Assembly: GCA_026214975.1 (NCBI GenBank)
Contig: CM047806.1
Span: forward strand, 82,817,599 to 82,881,598
DNA from: Gentiana macrophylla
Lineage: Eukaryota > Streptophyta > Magnoliopsida > Gentianales > Gentianaceae
Length of the DNA stretch: 64,000 nt
Direction: 5' to 3'
The notes beneath the pieces are model-generated. The model searched no databases. It saw only the letters and a program-made list of their open reading frames with translations, and had not been told where the DNA came from. Position 1 is the stretch's first letter. Each line of letters begins with the position of its first letter. Of this stretch, positions 13,173 through 23,994 are shown one piece after another. Made by a program: the position numbers and the translations under genes.

Positions 13173-14696
13173 TTCTACCCCTCATTCTCTAGCAACTGGC
13201 CTTGCGTTCCAATGCCCTCAGAACGACTCGTAGATAGACAAAGAATGGAACTGCTCAACCCCGTCTATCAAAGGGTTAGCATTTCCATAGACAGTCTGAT
13301 AACCACTGGGACGAACAGCTGAACAGCTACGCTTTGGACCCATCCTGGATGATAAAACAACCTAATATTGAAGCTGATTCTGAAAACTGACCCTCGGTAA
13401 ACCTGAAGAACAGTATGGTTTACCGGCCGGAATTTTTCAGATTTTCTTTCAGGACTGTGCCTCTGATGATAAAATATGAAGAATTGCAGCACCTCACTAG
13501 CACAACAGCACTAGACAGCAACAGAGGTGAAGAAAATAGGTGGTTTGGTTGGTAAAAAATGGAAAATAGGTTTGATTTTGGTGGAGGTTTGGTGGGAATA
13601 GTGGTGGTGATGGTGGCCGAATTTTATGACGGAGGAAGAAATAGATGAATTATGGTGATTTGAGGAGAAGATGGTAGATGGAATGGTAAGAATGGGGGTG
13701 AAGGGGTGGTTTAAATAGGAAGATATGAGTGAAGGTGGAAGGATTTAATGGGATAGAGGGTAGAGAAGTTTTTAGCGTGAGGGATTTGAGGAGGTGATTG
13801 ATGGGATTGAGGTGGAGTTATGCTGGAGTGTGGGAAATGGTGAAAATTTTGAAAAGAGGGAAAAGTGGGATGGTTTCTGCTGACTAGTAATGCCTGGTGC
13901 AATGTGTGTCCTCCACGTGGCTCTAAAAATTCATCTTTATAACCTGACGTTCAGAAATCTGAAAAACCAACCTCGGTAAACCGGGGTTAACCTAGGGTTT
14001 ACCGAGGGTACTTTTTCCTGCATTTTTCACTCGCTTCTTCGCACACTATGCTCAACCTCTCTACTCAATTCGATCTCAAATTGACTATCCTCTTAATCTT
14101 TTGTTGTTATTTCCGACTCAATCCTACCCTACTTCACTAGAATCCGCAACGAGTAAAAAAAACCTTTCCACAACCATTCCGTTTCAAGCCTAAGGGTGCG
14201 GTAGGATGAAAAAAAGCTCGTCCCTTCATCTGGATACTTTTATTCATTCCTAATCTACCTAAGGGTTTAAAGAAAATAGTCTGAGTTTATAGTCGCCAGC
14301 TCGACTTTCTTCAGATCTCCGATCATTCAAGGGTTGGAGCTTTAACTCGCCAAACTTTTGCGCCAGAGGCTTGTACCCTTATAGAACCTTTTTGAGCTCT
14401 CTTCCTAAGACGCCTTTCCCTCTTAGCTTACGTGCTAGGTCTGCCTCTGTGTCGAGATTTAGACTTTAGACCCAAGGACTCCACATTTCCTACTTTGAGC
14501 TCAACTCGTTCACTACGCAACACGGAAGTACTAGCTTCCGTGAGCATCTTGTCGTGGTCCTTCTCTTCTCTCTCTCAGCATTAGTTTCATGAATTCTCGC
14601 TCAACGGTTTATACTACAACCTCTCTATTCTTATGCCCCTCGATCTCTGTAATTTCCACCTTCCCTCAAGCATACGTCATCTTACAACTTTCCGGT
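13173..14696 (-). other. Non-coding spacer of the Athila-like element
   Basis: About 1.5 kb between protease and ORF1 where pol would lie in an autonomous relative. I see no reverse transcriptase, RNase H or integrase motif. Two clusters of the element's CCTCGGTAAACC / GGTTTACCGAGG palindrome occur at about 13390-13430 and 13968-14010. Confidence 0.5.
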
Positions 14697-15302
14697 TTAT
14701 TCTCTACAGGGTTCTAAGATCTTAAAAGATACAGCATCATTATTCAATCTCAAAGTAATCTCCCCATTGTCAAAATCCATGACTGCTCTGCTTGTCTCTA
14801 AGAAAGGCCTCCCTAAGATAACTGGGGCACTTAAGTCCTCTGGTATGTCTATCACCATAAAATCGATTGGATAACTGAACCCTCCTGCCTTAATCGTGCA
14901 CTTCCTAAACAGACCGGCAGGCATATCTCTAGTTCTATCGACGAAATTCATGGTCCTGGTTTGATTCATTACGACCGGAAGCTTGATCTTTTGACAGAGG
15001 GAAAAAGGTAGAATGTTGCCACTCGAGCCAGAGTCGCAGAGACCTAATCCTACTGATATACCATTAACAGAAATCGGAAGTCGGAACGTGCCAGGGTCTC
15101 CTAACTTCACAGCGGTGTCTGAGTCTGGGTAATCCTCAGGCTCAGAAAACATCATGTCAGGATCCTCTTCAAGATCATCAGAATCATAATCCGAAGACGA
15201 TATGTCAATTAACTCGCAAGGGAACTCACCTGGACGATACGTGCTATACTCCTTTAAATTCTTTTCAGGCTCTTGCTTGATTGCTTCTTTCTCTTTTTCC
15301 AA
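14697..15302 (-). CDS. Retrotransposon aspartic protease (retropepsin)
   Basis: An open frame of 201 codons. An acidic N-terminal linker (SSSDYDSDDLEEDPDMMFSE) precedes a retropepsin fold. The catalytic strand is LCDSGSSGNILP, with the DSG active site at about residue 109; an ILGRPFLETSRAVMDF strand follows at about residue 164. The enzyme would cleave Gag-Pol as a homodimer. It is a fragment of a longer polyprotein: upstream codons (EHYEAIKKRLEKEKE) remain open past this start before the frame is lost near 15340. It is isolated from any reverse transcriptase, so it is probably not functional in replication. Confidence 0.75.
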   Translation of the reverse strand: MEKEKEAIKQEPEKNLKEYSTYRPGEFPCELIDISSSDYDSDDLEEDPDMMFSEPEDYPDSDTAVKLGDPGTFRLPISVNGISVGLGLCDSGSSGNILPFSLCQKIKLPVVMNQTRTMNFVDRTRDMPAGLFRKCTIKAGGFSYPIDFMVIDIPEDLSAPVILGRPFLETSRAVMDFDNGEITLRLNNDAVSFKILEPCRE

Positions 15303-15367
15303 CCGTTTCTTTATAGCTTCATAATGCTCTCTTGCTTCAGATCAAGCTTGTTTGACTTGTTTGACTT

Positions 15368-15404
15368 GGTGTGATGTTCAATATTGGTGTGATGTTCAAT
15401 ATTG
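15368..15404. repeat. 18-bp tandem duplication
   Basis: GGTGTGATGTTCAATATT occurs twice in direct succession in the remnant gag-side region of the Athila-like element. This is a simple slippage product. Confidence 0.85.
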
Positions 15405-15726
15405 TCCGAGGCATATTGTTTGACTTGTTTGCTCTTTTTCCAACTCTGGTTTGATTGAATTTTTGAAGTGTTCTGATCATCCTGCAAAAAAGACAAAATA
15501 AAACAAGGAAAATGTTAGCAACTTCCGCTTCAGTTGGGTGTGATCCAAACTGCTGCGGACCTACTAACTAAAATCAACAGGGAATAGCACAGAATAACAG
15601 AGGCTGCACAGAAGTTGATTTTTTAGGTGCAGGGTTGATACAGAACGACTCAAGACTCAAAATAAAATAAAATAAAAACGACTTCTTAATTAGAATTAAA
15701 ACATTTATATTTACAATTGGCCATTG

Positions 15727-15744
15727 TCCCCGGCAACGGCGCCA
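15727..15744 (-). other. Primer-binding site, tRNA-Asp type
   Basis: On the minus strand this reads TGGCGCCGTTGCCGGGGA, the complement of the CCA-tailed 3' end of plant tRNA-Asp. It lies 7 bases inside the 5' LTR boundary. It fixes the element's orientation and would prime minus-strand cDNA. Confidence 0.85.
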
Positions 15745-15751
15745 AAAATCT

Positions 15752-17182
15752 TGATCGCGTGTAAGTCACTAACGTCGATATTACTAGCAAGAATACTAGG
15801 TACATCGTAGTATAGTAAATGCGAGTCAAGGTCGATCCCACAGAGACGATGCAACTATAAGCATAAATGATTCTAACTTAATTAAGAAGCAACATAGAGG
15901 CGGTCATTGACCAACAATAACATAAAAGAAAACAAACTTGGTATTCCTCCCCCTCTTCTCACCGATCTACTAACTTGGATTAGTTAATCGTTACGTTTAC
16001 TTCCCCACATAATTTCCTTAAATTAATCGTGAGCTTTAGTTTTAATTATCATTATCAGCTATAGGTGCAACTCCTACTCCTATCTACTCCGACAATGGTA
16101 GTAGACAATCTATAAGCAAGCTACCCTCGTTAATTGGACCGTAATAGCCCATACACATAAAGAACTAGAATTGCCGATATCGAGCGCTAACTCATACCGC
16201 TAAACCGCCTAGACAGCTGTCGACATTGATCAGCACGTTCGTAGGGTCCATTCTAGACTATGTCCAAACTTAGCACTTCACTATTCGTATTTCATACCAG
16301 TTTACGATTACATTAAGCAGATTGGCCAAATCTAACCTACTGTTAATTAACCCTGTCGATCAACATAGCTTTTAGGGTTTCTAAATCATGCCTCGGTAAA
16401 CCGGTATAGACCGCCGGGTTACCGAGGGCGGCTTTTCCTGTTCCTGGATCTACATTGCTCAATTACGATTAAAATAAGTAAATTATGGGGTCTTTAAACA
16501 TGCAGATTAACTAAAACACTTAAATACGAACAGATCTACCATATTGAAGACAAAAAGGAACGTTCAAAGCTTCATACGTTCAACAATGGTGATCTAGCTC
16601 GATTTACTCAAGCTAGAGATGATGGAAAAAGGGAGGAGACCAGAAACTACTCTTCCAAAGCTTGAATAACTTTATTTCATCAAAAGTGTTTAATGTAATT
16701 GAATATAATCGATAAGATATGAGATTGTATACAATAATCTGTAACCGCGGCCTTATATAGATACAGTGACCGACTTAAGACTCTCTAAAACCCTAACCGA
16801 CCTAGATAATGCGGCAGAATCAGTTTTGTGTCCAACAAGTCCTCGGTTTACCGGCCCTAGGCTCCGGTAAACCGGGCCGACTTTTCTTCTTTTTCTTCAG
16901 CAGGCTTCTTTTTGGACTTTAATCACTTGGCCCAATGTACTTTTTTCGGTCCAGATCCATTCTCCAATGCTCCAGATCCGGTACATCCTATAAAACATGC
17001 AAAAGAAGACAAAACAGTACCAAATCTTCAGGAAAATAGCATAGATGCAGAATTACAATCCTAGAAACACTCACATAGCATTTAACATATATTCCACATA
17101 ATAATGGGTCTATCTATCCTCTCTTGAGCATAATTCGGGGTGAATAAAGGTATAATTATTGGTACCATTTAGAGCGTTATCA
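15752..17182 (-). repeat. 5' LTR of the Athila-like element
   Basis: A complete LTR of 1431 bp. On its own strand it begins TGATAACGCTC at 17182 and ends GCGATCA at 15752, beside the primer-binding site. It pairs with 9726-11018. It carries two GC-rich palindromic clusters built from CCTCGGTAAACCGG, at about 16388-16436 and 16843-16890. Confidence 0.9.
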
Positions 17183-18290
17183 AGTCTCTCCGTGGGCTTG
17201 AATAGTAGCCAAAGTGTTAACATATCGAGTTTGACAATGTTATGTTGTCAAGTGGGTTTAAGGTTAATGAGTGTGAATAAATATGTCTACATTAAGAATA
17301 CACCTATGTGATAGTATGTCTATGACATGCTGATAATGTGAAGTACTCATAAGAGTATCATGAATACGAAAAAATGCTGACAAGGAACTTCGATATGAAG
17401 GACCTAGGAGTGTCAGATGTGGATATTAGGGATTAAGATCTCTAGAGTATATGATGGACTTGTGTTGTCACAGACTCATTGAAAAGATTCAATGCCTTTG
17501 ATGAAAATCCAGCGAGCACTCCACTTGACCTAAGTTTGCACTTAGTCAAGAATAGAGGTGAACCTTTGGATCAGTTGAGATATTCTCGAGTGATTGGAAG
17601 TCTGATGTACATAACCAACTGTACATGACCAGACTTAGCATGTGTTGAGAATAAATTGAGGAGGTTCACGAGTAATCCATAACATAATCATCGAAAAGCC
17701 TTAAATATGTTGTTGATGTACATGAAGTACACCATGAGTCTGGGATTACGATATACAAGATATTCAACAATATTAGAAGGATAATGTGATGCCAAATGGA
17801 TATCATATACAAAAGATTTAAGGTCCACCAGTGGATACTCATTCACCATTGGTGGTGATGCAGTGTCCTGGAAGTCTACAAGACAAACGTGCATAGCTCG
17901 TTCCATAATGGAAGATGAGTTTATAGCATTGGATAATGTTGGAGAACAAGCTGAATGGCTTGGAATGTCCTTGAGGATATTCCAGATTGGCTAAGCGCTG
18001 GTGCGGCTATTAACATACAACTCGCGATAGTCGATCCCGGTTGTAGGAAGGGCACAAAGTAGTGTATATAATGAGTCTCGACACGTATGCAGTAGACACA
18101 ATACCATTAAATAATTGATCTCTAATGGTGGGACTTCCATCGAGTATATACGATCGAAGAAGAATCTTGCGGATCCGCTTACAAAAGGTTTAGCTAGAGA
18201 TCATATGTCAATCTTGACAAATGAAATATGACGGAAGCCTATTACGCATATTTCCTTGTAATGGCAACCCAACCATGTTGACTAGAGATC
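17183..18290 (+). pseudogene. Decayed Ty1/copia polyprotein: reverse transcriptase end and RNase H
   Basis: This continues the copia relic of 8521-9725 after the inserted element. Recognisable pieces in order are a SLYGLKQ-like start (seen as SLRGLE), FDNVMLSSGFKVNEC, and then RNase [41 protein letters not shown], and the terminal LADPLTKGLAREHM-like segment near 18170. Multiple stops and frameshifts are present. Confidence 0.8.
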
Positions 18291-19008
18291 CCATATCATG
18301 GTTCAAAAGGGACAACTAAGTTACAAAGAACAGTCCAGCACATACCCATTCTGTTAGAATAAAAGTGCTATCAGCAGAGGGTGTGAGGTTAAGCTTAGAT
18401 TTTAATGATTCCTATAGCTTGATATTCAAGTGGGGTAGGGTAGAATACCCTTGATAGGAGGTCACCTATGTAAGTGCGAAGTGGGGCCGCTTCTGTGAGA
18501 ATTTGAGGCTTGAATTCTCTAAAGCACTTTCTGAAACCAAGTGTTGTCCAGGGCCGAGATGGACACAATCATGTTGAGACATATGTTTAAGTTTTTGTAG
18601 TACTCTTTATAATTTACTAGCGCAGTTACATATAAATTCCGGAGTTTCTTATTCTAACCAGAAGCAATCACAGAAATTTTATTGGAAATATTGCCATTTG
18701 TGATTTTTTTTCAAACGTCTGGAAACTGATATTTTATTTTTGAAAGATAAATTTATGTTAAGAATATGAAAAGCAGCTCTATATGATTGAACATTGCCTG
18801 TGTTTTAACAATACTTCTGACAGTTGAGAATCTACGACAGATGTATAGTGACTGGATTGGTTTTCTGTCATATTCACTTTTAGCCAATAATGGTGGTAAG
18901 ATGAACATATACCCACAATACTGCCAAATCCATGTCACGTGTATTACCCTGCCTTACAGGAATTGCAGAACCATAATAGGTGATTCTGCGGTAGGGATTC
19001 CCTATTAG
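18291..19008 (+). other. 3' flank of the copia relic
   Basis: Follows the RNase H end and probably contains the untranslated tail of the copia element. No LTR matching the left side could be recognised and no gene is seen. Confidence 0.35.
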
Positions 19009-19156
19009 AACGGGCCGTCAGATGACTACTTCACCAAGTGGGTGGAATCTGAAGCTTTAACTATGTTCACCACCAAATCTATCCAAAAATTCCCCTAGAA
19101 AAACATAGTCTGCAGATATGGCATACCTAAATCTCTCGATTTGGATAAATGGAAGC
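19009..19156 (+). pseudogene. Ty3/gypsy integrase fragment, left part
   Basis: The plus strand reads DYFTKWVESEALTMFTTKSI and KNIVCRYGIPKSL, the start of the gypsy integrase core around the first catalytic Asp. It contains an in-frame stop. The integrase is cut at 19156 by the inserted LTR and resumes at 20988. Confidence 0.8.
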
Positions 19157-20987
19157 TGTTGGTCCCTTGAAAAAGCTGACACAAGTTTAGGGAGGGGGTG
19201 AATAAACTTGTCACCAAAACTGGATACATAAAAACAGATTAGGTTTAGTTCTAAGCTTATGTGGAGTTGAGCTAACTAAGTTGAGTATAAGTCAAACTGA
19301 CTTATGCTGAAACTGAGTTAACCGGCACCGAATTTAGTTTTAGCCTTTTTAACTGATCTTGTTGTATCTATGAAAAAGCTTGTTATGCAAAACTGAATTC
19401 CGGTGAATGTCAGTTTGTGTGTTGTGTGAGTATCAATCAGTTATGTATGCTTGAACAAACTGTACAAAAACAATCACAAATACAGAAATGTAAAGAACAG
19501 TAAGTAAAGTAAGGAAAGAATTATAGAGGTTCCAGATGGTGTAATCTCGTCGGTCTTCTCTTCTCTGTGATGTAGGAGGAAAATTCCACTAGAACTCTTT
19601 GAGGTAGATCGGTTACAAAAAGTCCTAATATGATAGTCCTTGACTAATCCCTAGCTTCGCTTATCTAAGCAACTAAAGAACAGTAGTATATTTGCTGCCT
19701 CAGAATCGCTGCTTGGTCCCCAGAGGGTAGTATTGGCTCTTCTCACTCCACCACAAACACAGTTTACCCGGACGGCTAAAACAACATATGTCCTTGGCAA
19801 ATCCTAGACCGGATTGGTTCATAGATCTCAACCTTTGATTAAAATCAAAGTTGGGCCTGTAATCAAATAAATGATTCTTGCTTGTGGTTCTTCAAAGTGT
19901 CTGTATCTTGAATGTGTCTTTGAAGCTTGAACACTTGGAAGAATTCTGGATAATTCTTGTAAGCACGATGTTGATAGCAAATCAGATGAATGCATAGATG
20001 AACATGACTTAGGTTCGATGATTCTTAGTAATCTGTGTGTTTGATCCTTTATGCCAAGTCCTCTATTTATAGTGGGAGGTCCAACGTTCATCTTGTTTGA
20101 ATTTGAATCCTTGTTGGCTATCAAACGGCTATATGTCAGATGTCAGTGACCGTTCTGACATGTCAGTCCTTCATCCAATAAGAATGCTTGATTTGTAACG
20201 TTCTGATTTTCTTTTAGTTCTTTGATGACTTCCTTTAAACTGAGTATCCTGATAAATGTCAGTTTAAAGTTTTGTATAAACTGAGTAGGTCCTTTATCAG
20301 TTGTAAACTGATTTAGAGCATTAACTGAGTTTCTACTCTTATTCAAAACTTAGTACTCTATTCTCATCTGATTTTTATTGACTTAATCAGAGTACACCAT
20401 AACTTATAAATCATCCAAGATATCATTGTCCTTATGTATCTTAGGTCTTCATACAAGATCCATAAAGTCAGTTCAGGCCATGACAGATTTACCTGAATTC
20501 TAACTTTATAGTCTCGGCTTTATTCTTCATAGAAACTGAGTTTGAACCCTCAGTTCTTTATTTTTCAATAACTGATTCTGTGTTTTTCCTTGACCTTCTT
20601 AATCGCATTTGTCCCTCAGCCGACCTTTGCTTAGATAAGCCAACCGAGTCTATGTCCCTCAGAGAACTTACCTTCTTCAGTTATAAGTAAATCTCGGTTT
20701 CTTGCTCTGAGTAACACTTTCGATTTTATATCATCCGTTTTTGTGTGATATCCATTTTCTTAATGATTTCCGCCGCTTTTATGACTCTCTATCTATTACG
20801 AAGGTTTGCTTATGCGATATAACCTATACAAAGACCAGACTCTAATAAATCTTATACATTCATTTCTAGACATCTTTTAGCTCTTCACTATAACAGCTAG
20901 TTTCAGCACTTCATCAATGGGGTGTAAACAATCAATTAAACAAATAAAGATGAATCATCATCAAAACTCAGATTTTGCTTCTACCAA
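19157..20987 (+). mobile_element. Probable solo LTR inserted in a gypsy integrase
   Basis: About 1.83 kb beginning TGTTGGTCCCTTG and ending near CTACCA, with no protein domain inside. Removing it rejoins the two integrase halves nearly in register. Flanking pentamers GAAGC (19152-19156) and GAACC (20988-20992) match at 4 of 5 positions and are a plausible aged target duplication. The TG...CA ends, size and absence of internal genes favour a solo LTR produced by LTR-LTR recombination. Confidence 0.6.
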
Positions 20988-21385
20988 GAACCCAGTTCGA
21001 GGACAAACTAGTCCGAGCTTGGTGCACCGAGCTGGGCATCACACAATTTTTTACATCTGTTGGTCATCCACAAGCAAATGGACCAGTTGAACAGACTAAC
21101 TGGCAAATCAAAACAGGCTTGAAAAAGAAGCTTGAAGAAGAGGGAGAAAATTGGGTGGAACATCTCCCCAACATATTATGGGCGTACAGGACTACGCCGA
21201 ACTCAGCCACGGGAGAAACACCTTTCTTCTTAGCATATGAGAGTGAATCAGTCATTCCAGCCGAGATCGGGCTTCCCTCACCTCGGGCAGAGATTTACAC
21301 AGAGGCAGATCGGGAGACCGAGCTTAGACACTCTAAAGATGAGCTAGAGGAAGCCAAAGATGTGTCCTTCATAAGAATGGCCAAG
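20988..21385 (+). pseudogene. Ty3/gypsy integrase fragment, right part
   Basis: Open through QFEDKLVRAWCTELGI, FFTSVGHPQANGPVEQTNWQ and WAYRTTPNSATGETPFFLAY. These are the second and third catalytic blocks (Q-A-N-G-x-V-E with the catalytic Glu) and the C-terminal side of the core. It stops where the second Athila-like LTR begins at 21386. N is replaced by W in the usual V-E-x-x-N-R-x-I context. Confidence 0.85.
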
Positions 21386-22836
21386 TGATCCGTGTGCAAC
21401 GCACAACTACTAGCAATAGGACTAGGTCTATCGTAGCAGAGTACTGGCGATTCAAGGTCGAATCCCACAGAGACTCGTAAGATACGTTTAATTTAGATTG
21501 ATTGTCATAAATGCAGTCAACGACCAACTATAATGCAGGAAAGTAATAATGGTATCAATAAGTGCGCAAGAGAAAACACAATTATACTCCTATGAGTTGA
21601 TAAATTTTAGTTCTAACTACGAGTGATTAGTTATTCCCCCCATATTATGCATTAATCATCCCTGTTGGTAAATTTTAATTCATTGTCATTTACGGGTGCT
21701 AATCCCTATTGTTACGCTACTTCCATTGAAAGGACATGAGGTGCCTATGTGCAATTAACCTTCTTCATTGGTTGTATTACTTCACACGCAATAAGAATTA
21801 GGACTAGCCGGCTCAAGACCGAAGACCTCCCTAAGCAGCTATCGTGGATTGACTAGAACGTTCCTAAGGATCGATCAAGACTATGTCCGAACTAACATAT
21901 CACTTTATCGTCCTGCATGTTAATTTACGATGACATGCAAATAGTTGATCAGGTTACAAACATGTAAATTAAATCTGTCGATCAGATGTAGCTGGCGCCG
22001 ATTATCATGAAACAAGATTTACTAGGTATCCCGCAATTATGATAAAAGACAGCCGCAATTGCGGAAGAATGCAACCCCTATTTCATGATTTCTTTACCAA
22101 CGATTTAGATCTATACACATATGGGGTAAAATAAACTAACTACTACATAGCAGAACTAATATAAACAATAAACAATCAAACCATACTAATCATAAATAAA
22201 AGAACGGGATATCTACATCTAGGAAGCCATAAAATCATACCCTCGAAGATGAGTGCTCATCCTCCGTAGATCGCTCCCTAGGCGGCGAATCCGTCGGATC
22301 CGTGACTAGAACTCATAGATAAGCAAAAGAACGAAAGAACTTCTATTGAATATAGTGTATTTGTCTTGTGGAAAATTGTACATTGAATGTGAGATATGAT
22401 GCCTCTTATTTATTGCTACATAACCGACTTAGTTAACCATATAAACTACCCTTCGTCCAAGAAAACGCGTTTCCCGAGGCTTTTAGAACTCACATGGCTC
22501 GCCGCAGCCCTCCCGCAATTGTGGGGTATTTTCATACTTTTTCCTCTTGCCGACCTAATCAAGGTTACGGAACACCCTAGGCCCAATTCTTCATCCAGCC
22601 TGGTCCACAGCTCGTCCAAACACTCAGCCCAATTCTCATTGCCTGAAAATAGTCAAATAATACACTAAATAATATCGAATCAGGGAATATAAACTTTAAA
22701 TGCAAATTACTCGACTCATGAACCCGACATATAGCATTCGATTCAAATGGATCATATAAACGGTTGAAAACAACTACTTTTAGCTTAGAATGGGTGAAAT
22801 GTTGATGCTGTAGATGTATCATTTTAAGCGTCATCA
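21386..22836 (-). repeat. LTR of a second Athila-like element
   Basis: A 1451-bp LTR of the same superfamily as 9726-17182. On its strand it starts TGATGACGC at 22836 and ends GGATCA at 21386. It shares the landmarks ACTAGCAA-(T)AGGACTAGG...ATCGTAG and CAAGGTCGA(T/A)TCCCACAG. Its GC-type palindromes are built on CCGCAATTGCGG (about 22050 and 22512), not on CCTCGGTAAACCGG. Confidence 0.75.
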
Positions 22837-23300
22837 ACTACCCTCCACTAGCCTTATGCTCGTCCTTGAGCACTGTATCAAGGCGGAATGTACCTCCAAG
22901 AGTAATCCCCATTAACTAACACACATTCAATAAAGATTTCAGGCAAAACACGTATCATGCAACAGTCCATAAGTTTCCCATTAATCAGTACCTACCAATG
23001 CATCAATGTGTCGTGTGATAAATCTTTTGTGATAGTGTGTTCAAGAAAAGAATGAAGGTATAGCGTCCCCACAACCTAACTTACCAGTGTGCACACTCGC
23101 TCTTCTTGCTCTCAGACTCAGACAAACATCATGAAACCATAATGAGGCCGGGCAGACTTGGGGACCGAGTACTACTCATGTCCTTGTTTATTTTTATGTT
23201 TTATGCGAGGTCGTCGCCTTACGCTCTGAATTTGCTCCTTATTGCTTTGATGCTTTTGCATTTATTTTTTCCTCTTCTTTTGAATTTATTAAATGGGTAG
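22837..23300 (-). mobile_element. Polypurine tract and truncated interior of the second Athila-like element
   Basis: It begins with the family's polypurine tract (GCTAGTGGAGGGTAGT on the minus strand). It then shares GACCGAGTACTACTCA with the third copy near 62158. The element ends near 23300 without ORF1, protease or a 5' LTR, so it is truncated. Confidence 0.6.
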
Positions 23301-23994
23301 GGTGATATTAGTGATTACGTGGTGGTATTGAAGTAATTGAAAAATAATAAAATAAAGGGTGCCGATATTAAATTCGTGGTGCCGATAGAAGCAACCTTAT
23401 TTATTTTGATATCAATTTTAGAATGTTTTGTCGCTCTTAATTACCTATATTATTCGACGGGTGTTTTCCTTTTGAAATAAATGCGACTTAATAATTATTG
23501 ATTAGCAAGTAATGAAATAATGAGAAAACAACATTAGTAACTTGTCTATCTTGGAGGTAATTATGTGTGATTAAATCAAGTTAGTTACTATATTTAATTT
23601 ACGCTTGTGTTTGTAGCGTAAACTGACTAACCAAACGATTAATTAAAAACCGAAAATACATAATATAATTGGTTTTGGTTTCATATTTTTCAAACCGAAA
23701 TTTTTAGTCTGGTTATGAAAATACTTAAAACCGAACCAAACACAACCGTGAACACCCTTTTCTGGATCCAGTAGTAACAACATCCAAAGTGGGTGACATT
23801 CTCGAGTCTCGACTTTGCTTTCCCTCCAAATCCATCAACACGCTCAACACAAGGTGTGCTACTAATAAAACAGCTTCCCATATTTAAACATTTAGCTAAG
23901 AAATCTTTCTTTCGATCGCCTTTATTCGAACTGAAGAAATCTCCAATTCAACTCAGCGTTGAGTCACTGGCGACACAGCTTCGCGAAAAAAGCA
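23301..23994 (+). promoter_or_regulatory. Upstream region of the coiled-coil gene
   Basis: Mostly AT-rich. Bases 23655-23755 contain an imperfect inverted pair (GGTTTTGGTTT and AAACCGAACCAAAC) typical of small hAT-derived repeats. The last ~180 bases (TTCGATCGCC onward) have transcript-leader character and end in GCAATGG, a good plant start context. No TATA box can be assigned with confidence. Confidence 0.4.

Larger units (their letters stand above)
9726..17182 (-). mobile_element. Athila-like Ty3/gypsy LTR retrotransposon, non-autonomous, nested in copia
   Basis: Read on the minus strand: 5' LTR (17182-15752), a tRNA-Asp-type primer-binding site, an aspartic protease frame, a long non-coding stretch, an ORF1-like transposon-protein domain, a polypurine tract and a truncated 3' LTR (11018-9726). 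No reverse transcriptase or integrase is recognisable, so the copy cannot move by itself. It interrupts the copia reverse transcriptase between YLEQPEG and the SLYGLKQ-like motif. The left junction has lost about 145 bp of LTR and, by comparison with the copia family, roughly 15 codons of host element, so no target duplication can be read. Confidence 0.85.

Noticed and set aside
15727..15744. Match to the 3' end of plant tRNA-Asp
   Set aside because: Only the last 18 bases incl. CCA match; there is no tRNA body, and the position next to an LTR end shows it is a primer-binding site.
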